Assembly: GCA_947454585.1 (NCBI GenBank)
Contig: CANGML010000087.1
Coordinates: forward strand, 1-7,028
Length of the DNA: 7,028 bases
Direction of reading: 5' to 3'
Source of the DNA: Comamonadaceae bacterium
GTDB lineage: Bacteria > Pseudomonadota > Gammaproteobacteria > Burkholderiales > Burkholderiaceae_C
Positions within the stretch are counted from its first letter, which is position 1, and the number at the start of each line of letters is the position of its first letter. The notes under the pieces are model-generated. The model worked only from the letters and a program-made list of their open reading frames with translations, was not told the DNA's origin and ran no database searches. Of this stretch, positions 1 through 4,883 are shown piece by piece. A program made the translations under genes and the position numbers.

Positions 1-644
1 CCCTGCGACAGCATGTGGGTCGCTTGGGTGTAGCCCGGGGGATTCACCTGGGCCATGATGTGTTGCACAAACGCCAGTTGCTGCGCACTGGCATGTGACG
101 ACAACATGGCTGCACCACGCTTGCTGGCCATGCCTTGAGGGCCCAAGGTGTGAAGTGCCTGCAAACGGTCATGAAGCTTTTGCTGACGCAGGGATGCATC
201 CGCTTGGCCATAGCCTTGGGCGGGCGCCAACAGCACCAGCCGCGCCACGCGCAAAGGCTGGGCCACGGCGGCGCTGGCCGCCATCAAGGCGCCTAATGAA
301 TGGCCTACCAACGTGAGGGGCTGCCTCACACCCAAGGTGTCCAGCCAAGCCCACAAATGCGCCGCATAGTCAGTGGCTACAGGCGCTAGCGCTCGAACAG
401 GGCTAGAGGCGCCATAGCCAGGCGCCTCCCAGGCCAGCACGCCGACACGATGTGTTTGGCGAACAGCCGCCTCGAGTTGCATCAACCAACTGCCAGAGCC
501 CGAACCGATGCCGTGCAGCAACACATGCGTGGTCTGCGCTAAGGGCGCACCCGCTTGGCGGTATTGCACTGTCCCCGTGGGCGTGTCGGCACGCTGCAAA
601 ACAAAGTTTTGCAATCGCTGCTGCAAATCGATTGAACTACGCAT
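1..644 (-). CDS. Alpha/beta-fold hydrolase, 3' end beyond the left edge
   Basis: Reading leftward from ATG 644-642 the frame stays open for 214 codons to the window edge, so the C-terminus is missing; family members usually have about 260-290 residues. The visible part has the alpha/beta hydrolase core: HG at residues 44-45 (oxyanion-hole region, followed by a Gly/Ser-rich loop), PGYGAS at 75-80, and the nucleophile elbow GHSLG at 114-118 with Ser116 as likely catalytic serine. The catalytic Asp and His would lie outside the window. No signal peptide is seen, so it is probably cytoplasmic. It starts 10 nt after the cupin stop and has no strong Shine-Dalgarno sequence, so translation probably depends on ribosomes finishing the cupin gene. 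An ATG at 655-653 overlaps the cupin stop but hits a stop after three codons. The reaction could be ester, lactone or C-C bond hydrolysis; the substrate is unknown. The family call is firm, the specific function open. Confidence 0.88.
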   Translation of the reverse strand, partial: MRSSIDLQQRLQNFVLQRADTPTGTVQYRQAGAPLAQTTHVLLHGIGSGSGSWLMQLEAAVRQTHRVGVLAWEAPGYGASSPVRALAPVATDYAAHLWAWLDTLGVRQPLTLVGHSLGALMAASAAVAQPLRVARLVLLAPAQGYGQADASLRQQKLHDRLQALHTLGPQGMASKRGAAMLSSHASAQQLAFVQHIMAQVNPPGYTQATHMLSQ

Positions 645-654
645 CAACAGTCCA

Positions 655-1245
655 TCAACGCTTGACTTTGGACAGCGGATGCTCAGGCGGGTATTTCGGT
701 GTGATGGGCTTGGGGGTCCCCAACATCACACACATCAGCGCGTCTTCGTCGGTGATGTTGACTTCTTCGCGGTAGACACCCGGCGGCACCGAGATCAAAT
801 CGCGTTCATGCAGGATGGACTCCCAACGCTGGCCATCTTTTTCGCACACGATCTTCATCTTGCCGCGCAACACAAAGAACACCTCTTCCACGTCGTAGTG
901 GATGTGTGACGGGCCGATGCCGCCAGCCGGAATGACCATGGTCGAAAACGTGAAGTGGGCGGAGGGCACGGTGTTGTTATCGCTGGACACGCCGGTTGCC
1001 CCCGTGCCCATGTAACGCATTTGGGCGCGACGGTAGCGCGGATCGACTTTGGCTTGAAAGGCCAACGCATCCCAATCGTAGGTACGGGTCGCGAAACGCG
1101 CCACGCGCGCGTCGAGCCAAGCGCCAAAGTCTTGCCCGGCGGCTGGCATCAGGCTGCGTTGAATCTCTGCCTCGGGCGGGATCAACGCATCCATGAGGCC
1201 GCGCTCATTGAACACGGGTTGGTTGGCGGCTGGGGTGTTGGTCAT
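655..1245 (-). CDS. Single-domain cupin protein
   Basis: This gene encodes 196 residues with one cupin barrel near the C-terminal half. Cupin motif 1 fits G(X)5HXH(X)4E(X)6G across residues 108-128, giving candidate metal ligands His114, His116 and Glu121. Motif 2 lies around residues 148-163 (ERDLISVPPG, then VYREEVN); the usual histidine of PXG(X)2H is Arg159, while the motif's Asn163 is kept. The metal site may therefore be three-ligand or altered. The roughly 95-residue N-terminal part matches no domain I recognise. The start has AGGAG (1252-1256 on the opposite strand) 6 nt before ATG. It follows the dehydrogenase gene by 22 nt and precedes the hydrolase by 10 nt, so it belongs to the same operon. 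It could be a dioxygenase, an isomerase or a ligand-binding accessory protein; small cupins are too varied to choose. No signal peptide is seen. Confidence 0.9.
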   Translation of the reverse strand: MTNTPAANQPVFNERGLMDALIPPEAEIQRSLMPAAGQDFGAWLDARVARFATRTYDWDALAFQAKVDPRYRRAQMRYMGTGATGVSSDNNTVPSAHFTFSTMVIPAGGIGPSHIHYDVEEVFFVLRGKMKIVCEKDGQRWESILHERDLISVPPGVYREEVNITDEDALMCVMLGTPKPITPKYPPEHPLSKVKR

Positions 1246-1267
1246 GGAGATCTCCTAGGAAACTGAA

Positions 1268-2029
1268 TTAATTCATCACAAAGCCGCCATTGACCGGCAA
1301 CACTTGGCCCGTCACATAGCCGCTGCCGCGGGACAGCAAAAACAACACGGTCGCGGTCACGTCATCGGGCACTTGTGCACGTTCAATGGCGCGCCCTTGG
1401 CGGTAGTACTGGTGGCGCGCTTCTGGCACGTATTCGGTGGCTTCAACCAAGGTCAGTCCAGGCGCCACGGCATTGACCGTGATGCCTTGCGGACCTAACT
1501 CACGCGCCATCGAACGCGTCATGGCCATCACCGCCCCTTTGCTAGACACATAGGCCATCAAGCGAGGCGCACCCCACAAGGCGGTGTCAGACGCGAGGTT
1601 CACCACACGGCCGCTGCCACGGGCTGCCAAATGCGGCGTGGCAGCCACCGTGGCCAGCCAGGGGCCGCGCACATTGACCGCCATCACGTGGTCCCAGGTG
1701 TCGACAGCCAACTCATCCATGTTTTTGCCGCCCGAATTGGTCACCGCCGCGTTGTTGACCAAGCCATCCAATCCCCCCCAATGGGCCGCCGCCGCAGCCA
1801 CCCCTGCTTGGATGGCGGCGGGGTCAGACATGTCCATTGCCACGTAATGGGTGGACTCACCCAATTCGTCAGACAAGGCCTGACCGCGCGCATGCAAGAC
1901 ATCGCTGATCACCACCCGCGCACCGGCCTGCACCAGTGCACGCACAAAGGCTTCACCCAAGCCACGCGCACCGCCTGTGACCAAGATGCGGCGATCGGTG
2001 AGGAATATCTCTGGTTGCGAAGCAGTCAT
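1268..2029 (-). CDS. SDR-family NAD(P)-dependent oxidoreductase
   Basis: This is a classical short-chain dehydrogenase/reductase of 253 residues, the usual length for the family. It has the cofactor loop TGGARGLG at residues 18-25, Asp66 for adenine contact, NNAA at 92-95, and the catalytic tetrad Asn119, Ser147, Tyr160 and Lys164 with the standard Tyr-X3-Lys spacing. PG at 190-191 and the C-terminal VTGQ...NGG segment are also typical. Asp43 at the end of beta strand 2 favours NAD+ over NADP+, which suits an oxidative, catabolic role. The start codon overlaps the permease stop by 4 nt (ATGA), a sign of translational coupling, with a purine-rich AGAGAGG about 8 nt upstream. The likely reaction is oxidation of an alcohol to a ketone, or the reverse, on the compound imported by the upstream transporter; this is inferred from context. 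The substrate is not predictable from these motifs. Confidence 0.94.
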   Translation of the reverse strand: MTASQPEIFLTDRRILVTGGARGLGEAFVRALVQAGARVVISDVLHARGQALSDELGESTHYVAMDMSDPAAIQAGVAAAAAHWGGLDGLVNNAAVTNSGGKNMDELAVDTWDHVMAVNVRGPWLATVAATPHLAARGSGRVVNLASDTALWGAPRLMAYVSSKGAVMAMTRSMARELGPQGITVNAVAPGLTLVEATEYVPEARHQYYRQGRAIERAQVPDDVTATVLFLLSRGSGYVTGQVLPVNGGFVMN

Positions 2030-2811
2030 GCGTGGCGCCTCTCTGCGCTAGGCAAGTAGTGCAAGACGCGTTGTTCCGTCAACACCACGGCGTAATACGC
2101 CACGATGCCAATCACCGTCAAGGCGCCAATGATGACGAACACACCGGCCGTGTTGCCCTGGCCTTCAAAGAACACCAGCAAATAACCCAAGCCCATGTTG
2201 CCGCCGACCAACTCACCCACCACGACCCCGATCACAGCCAAGGTACTGGCAATGCGTAAGCCTGAAAACAAGGCGGGCATGGTGGTGGGGTACTCCACCA
2301 TGCGGAACACTTGCAAACGGGTGGCTGAGAACGAACGCGCCAAATTGATCATGTCGTCATCCATGGTGCGCATGGCGGACAACACGTTGATCAAGACAGG
2401 GAAAAACACAATCAACACAGCCACCAAAATTTTGGGATACATGGTGTAACCCAGCCACATCACAAACAAGGGGGCAAAAGCCACTTTGGGAGCGATCTGA
2501 AGCGCCAGCAAATAAGGAGACAGCACCGCCTCGACACGCGGTGACAAGCCCAAGGCGTAACCAATCAAAGCCCCCATGAGCGAGCCCAACACAAAGCCAA
2601 TCACCACTTCAGCAGAGGTGATGCCGGCATGCCACAGCAAGCGCTCGGCGTCCCAGATGCGCGCCGCTTCTGCGCAAACTGCAGTGAAACGCGGCAAGAC
2701 AAATTCAGGCACACCCAACCAAGCCGGCCCCCACTCCCAGGCAGCCAGAAATAAAACCAAGACAGCCAAACTCAAGCTGCTGGTCACGAGGCGGTCGCGT
2801 TGGGCATTCAT
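2026..2811 (-). CDS. ABC transporter permease, NitT/TauT/SsuC-like
   Basis: This is an inner-membrane permease of 261 residues from the binding-protein-dependent transport family. Hydrophobic segments are visible near residues 12-31, 68-88, 98-120, 127-147, 188-205 and 223-245, consistent with six membrane helices. The cytoplasmic EAA-type coupling loop, which docks on the ATPase, lies around 158-186 and ends in the typical TTMPALFSGLRI pattern; the Gly often found in the first half of the loop is Ser here. It begins 6 nt after the binding-protein stop, and its Shine-Dalgarno GGAAAG sits in the last codons of that gene. Its stop overlaps the dehydrogenase start. It would act as a homodimer with the ATPase (3867-4670) and the binding protein (2818-3822). 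The subfamily imports nitrate, sulfonates, taurine, pyrimidines or aromatic acids; which of these applies is unknown. Confidence 0.93.
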   Translation of the reverse strand: MNAQRDRLVTSSLSLAVLVLFLAAWEWGPAWLGVPEFVLPRFTAVCAEAARIWDAERLLWHAGITSAEVVIGFVLGSLMGALIGYALGLSPRVEAVLSPYLLALQIAPKVAFAPLFVMWLGYTMYPKILVAVLIVFFPVLINVLSAMRTMDDDMINLARSFSATRLQVFRMVEYPTTMPALFSGLRIASTLAVIGVVVGELVGGNMGLGYLLVFFEGQGNTAGVFVIIGALTVIGIVAYYAVVLTEQRVLHYLPSAERRHA

Positions 2812-2817
2812 GAAGGC

Positions 2818-3822
2818 TTACTTTCCAGAGACAAACTGGTTGGTGTAGAGGTCTTTCAAAGGCACGCTTTTGGGCACAACGCCGTTGTCCACATAAAACT
2901 TTTGCAACTCGCCCAAACGCGCTTCGTCCATCTGGCCAGGCACTTTTTGTTTGGCATAAACGTATTGGTTGTAGAGCTCAAAGGCCTTCAAGATGGACGC
3001 ATCTTTGCCTTTGTTGGCTGGCACATGGGCCACGTAAACGGCCGTCGCCGCCTTCGGATCGGCCATGATGTCTTTCATGCCCTTGACCGTGGCACGCACC
3101 AACTTTTGGATCAATTGCGGGTTCTTTTCGATGGTCTCATCGGAGGCCAAAATCGCTTGGGCCATGCTCTTGAAATACACATCTGCAGGCAAGATGTCGA
3201 CCTGGGAGCCAGCCTCCATCGCACTCACTGTCCAATCTGGCACGCCCGCCATGCCCACCGCTTTCTTGGCTGCAAACTGCTGCCACACACCGGCAGGACC
3301 CGCGGCTTGAATATTCACATCATTCTTGGTCAACCCCACTTTACTCAGCATGCCGAGCAAGGCGTAATAGGTGGTGTCGGTGTAAGCCAACACCGTGACC
3401 GTCTTGCCTTTGAGCTCGCGCGGGCTTTCAATTCTTTCGTCCTTGTGGGTGACCAACTGCGTGAGTGAACCGGCACCCAACACCGCCACAGCCTTGACAG
3501 GAATGCCTTGGGCCCGCGCGATGATGGGCGTGTCCCCAATGGCACCACCAATCACCGCGTTGCCAGCGCCCACTTGTTTGGCCACATCCACGCCGCCACG
3601 ACCCGTGACAAATTTCACATCCAAGCCTTCCGCAGCGTAGTAGCCCTTGGCCTGCGCAATCATCCAAGGTCCAAAGGCTGGCAAGGTGCTGGGGGCAGGC
3701 AGCAAGTAAGTAATCTCTTGCAAGGCCTGCGCCTTGACAGCGATGGGCAACGCCAATGCAGCAGACGCGGCAAGCGCCAACGCCAAACGGCGGCCCATGA
3801 AAGAGGTGGAAGCACGGCTCAT
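2818..3822 (-). CDS. ABC transporter substrate-binding protein, NMT1/THI5-like
   Basis: This is a periplasmic solute-binding protein of 334 residues. The N-terminus has a Sec-type signal peptide: positive residues at 11-12 (RR), a hydrophobic core at about 13-29, and a cleavage site after VKA (residue 31) or AQA (33). The mature part has the NMT1/SsuA/TauA layout: an early segment on the bound compound's side (MIAQAKGYYAAEGLDVKF), then GAIGDTP and the IPVKAVAVL strand, then a hinge-proximal ELKGKTVTVL segment followed by a Thr/Tyr-rich stretch (TDTTYYALLG) likely to line the pocket. The start is well supported by TTAGGAG 7 nt before ATG. It lies 44 nt after the ATPase stop, the longest gap in the operon, with no clear promoter there. 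Ligands in this family range from sulfonates and taurine to thiamine precursors and aromatic acids; the ligand here is unknown. Confidence 0.93.
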   Translation of the reverse strand: MSRASTSFMGRRLALALAASAALALPIAVKAQALQEITYLLPAPSTLPAFGPWMIAQAKGYYAAEGLDVKFVTGRGGVDVAKQVGAGNAVIGGAIGDTPIIARAQGIPVKAVAVLGAGSLTQLVTHKDERIESPRELKGKTVTVLAYTDTTYYALLGMLSKVGLTKNDVNIQAAGPAGVWQQFAAKKAVGMAGVPDWTVSAMEAGSQVDILPADVYFKSMAQAILASDETIEKNPQLIQKLVRATVKGMKDIMADPKAATAVYVAHVPANKGKDASILKAFELYNQYVYAKQKVPGQMDEARLGELQKFYVDNGVVPKSVPLKDLYTNQFVSGK

Positions 3823-3866
3823 ACAAAAACTCCTAATGGTTGGATGAAGAAGCGTTGGAAAAAAGG

Positions 3867-4670
3867 TCAGTGAACTTCGGTGTTCGCGTCAAGTTTGAGA
3901 AGATCCATCAGCCTTGCGACGTATTCCCCCACGCGGCTGTCTTTGCGGCGTTGCATGGGGTTGTCGCGGTCTGGAATAGCCACCTTGATTTGTTCGACGA
4001 TGGTGCCGGGGCGCTCGCTCATCACCAAGATGCGGTCTGACAACGCCACTGCCTCAGACAAATCATGGGTGATGAACAACACCGTTTTCCCTTGCTGAGC
4101 AACCGTGCGTGCCAAGTCTTGCTGCAAGATCATTTTGGTTTGGGCATCAAGGGCAGAAAACGGCTCGTCCATCAACAAGACCAAGGGGTCCACCGCCAAG
4201 GTGCGTGCCATCGCTGCACGCTGGCGCATTCCCCCCGAGAGCTGGTGCGGGTAGTGGTTGTCAAAACCTGTCAAATGACATTGGGCGATCAATTGGCTGG
4301 ACACGGCATGGCGCTGGTTGGCAGCGACGCCACGTAATTCCAAACCAAATTCAATGTTTTGGGCAATCGTGCGCCAAGGCATGAGCAAGTCTTTTTGGAG
4401 CATGAAGGCCACATGCTTGTTCGGCCCATTGACCACCTCGCCCCCGACTTTGACAATGCCGGCAGAAGGTTTTGCCAAGCCAGAGCCCATGTTGAGCAAG
4501 GTACTCTTGCCACAGCCCGAAGGGCCAATGATGGAGACCACCTCGCCGGGCGCCACCGCAAAGGTCACCTCGCGTGCGGCCAAAACCCAAGACGGCGTAT
4601 CGGGCACGCCGAAACTCTTGTCGACGCCTATGAATTCAATGGCGGCTGGCTGGGACTCTGCGTGGCGCAT
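3867..4670 (-). CDS. ABC transporter ATP-binding protein, NitT/TauT/SsuB-like
   Basis: From the preferred start at 4670 the protein has 267 residues, typical for TauB/SsuB-like ATPases. All nucleotide-binding motifs are intact: Walker A GPSGCGKST at 49-57, Q-loop Gln92 followed by LLMPWRT, signature LSGGMRQR at 144-151, Walker B VLLMDEP at 164-170 with catalytic Glu169, D-loop SALD at 172-175, and switch His202. The PW after the Q-loop is typical of nitrate/taurine/sulfonate-type importers. The frame stays open up to ATG 4883, but the extra 71 residues match nothing, and the operon promoter (4731-4759) lies inside that stretch. ATG 4670 has AGGAG 6 nt upstream, nearly identical to the ribosome site of the cupin gene; ATG 4685 is a weaker alternative. 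As first gene of the operon it powers import through the permease at 2026-2811. Confidence 0.93.
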   Translation of the reverse strand: MRHAESQPAAIEFIGVDKSFGVPDTPSWVLAAREVTFAVAPGEVVSIIGPSGCGKSTLLNMGSGLAKPSAGIVKVGGEVVNGPNKHVAFMLQKDLLMPWRTIAQNIEFGLELRGVAANQRHAVSSQLIAQCHLTGFDNHYPHQLSGGMRQRAAMARTLAVDPLVLLMDEPFSALDAQTKMILQQDLARTVAQQGKTVLFITHDLSEAVALSDRILVMSERPGTIVEQIKVAIPDRDNPMQRRKDSRVGEYVARLMDLLKLDANTEVH

Positions 4671-4676
4671 CGGGAT

Positions 4677-4681
4677 CTCCT
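4677..4681 (-). promoter_or_regulatory. Ribosome binding site fixing the ATPase start
   Basis: On the minus strand this reads AGGAG followed by ATCCCG and ATG 4670. The cupin gene of the same operon has AGGAG, ATCTCC, ATG, an almost identical context, which supports choosing 4670 over the upstream in-frame ATGs at 4685 and 4883. Confidence 0.75.
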
Positions 4682-4693
4682 GCATGTCTGAAT

Positions 4694-4713
4694 TTGTCTC
4701 ATTAACGAAACAA
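4694..4713. promoter_or_regulatory. Imperfect palindrome, candidate operator
   Basis: The 20-bp sequence TTGTCTCATTAACGAAACAA is symmetric at 8 of 10 base-pair positions, centred on TTAA, with perfect TTGT/ACAA ends. It starts about 10 bp downstream of the predicted transcription start of the leftward operon, where a bound repressor could block elongation. Size and symmetry would suit a dimeric helix-turn-helix regulator, for example of the GntR or MarR type, but no regulator gene is present in the window. Chance symmetry in AT-rich DNA cannot be excluded. Confidence 0.35.
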
Positions 4714-4730
4714 CGATTCATCAAAGAAAT

Positions 4731-4759
4731 ATTATTGACCTCCGTCTGAACCGCGTCAA
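4731..4759 (-). promoter_or_regulatory. Sigma70-type promoter of the transport/catabolic operon
   Basis: Read on the minus strand, a -35 box TTGACG (4754-4759, five of six consensus bases) is followed by a 17-bp spacer and a -10 box AATAAT (4731-4736, five of six). Transcription would begin near 4724, leaving a leader of about 54 nt before ATG 4670. It is the best promoter match found by eye in the divergent region, and its position argues against the longer form of the ATPase. Confidence 0.65.
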
Positions 4760-4763
4760 GAAT
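4735..4763 (+). promoter_or_regulatory. Candidate mutS promoter overlapping the operon promoter
   Basis: On the plus strand TTGACC (4735-4740, five of six) is followed by 17 bp and AAGAAT (4758-4763, four of six). The boxes overlap those of the leftward promoter almost completely, so both could not be occupied at once. The start would be near 4770, with a leader of about 114 nt before the TTG at 4884. No better plus-strand promoter was seen nearer the gene. The match is modest. Confidence 0.3.
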
Positions 4764-4883
4764 GGCCGACAAGTTCTGAAGGTTATTCATTGCCAAGGCT
4801 GACCTGGGTGACAACAGCCCGTCGCGCGCAGTTGAAGTGGTATCGTCAGAGGCTGGATTGAACCAAGGTGTCAGGCGAGTCAA

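Noticed and set aside
383..392. Perfect 10-bp palindrome GCGCTAGCGC inside the hydrolase gene
   Set aside because: Short, in GC-rich coding sequence and explained by the codons; no sign of a site function.
653..655. ATG overlapping the cupin stop as start of the hydrolase
   Set aside because: That frame meets a stop after three codons; the hydrolase frame starts at ATG 644.
508..909. 133-codon open frame on the plus strand
   Set aside because: It runs antisense across the hydrolase/cupin junction, where both minus-strand genes have clear family motifs; no ribosome site or domain supports it.
955..1266. 103-codon plus-strand frame opposite the cupin N-terminus
   Set aside because: Antisense shadow of the cupin gene, without recognisable motifs.
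2800..3468. 222-codon open frame on the plus strand
   Set aside because: It lies wholly antisense to the well-supported binding protein, has a His/Leu/Arg-rich composition typical of a shadow frame, and shows no domain.
3823..3866. Separate promoter or attenuator between the ATPase and binding-protein genes
   Set aside because: The 44-nt gap holds a good ribosome site (TTAGGAG) but no convincing -35/-10 pair or stem-loop.
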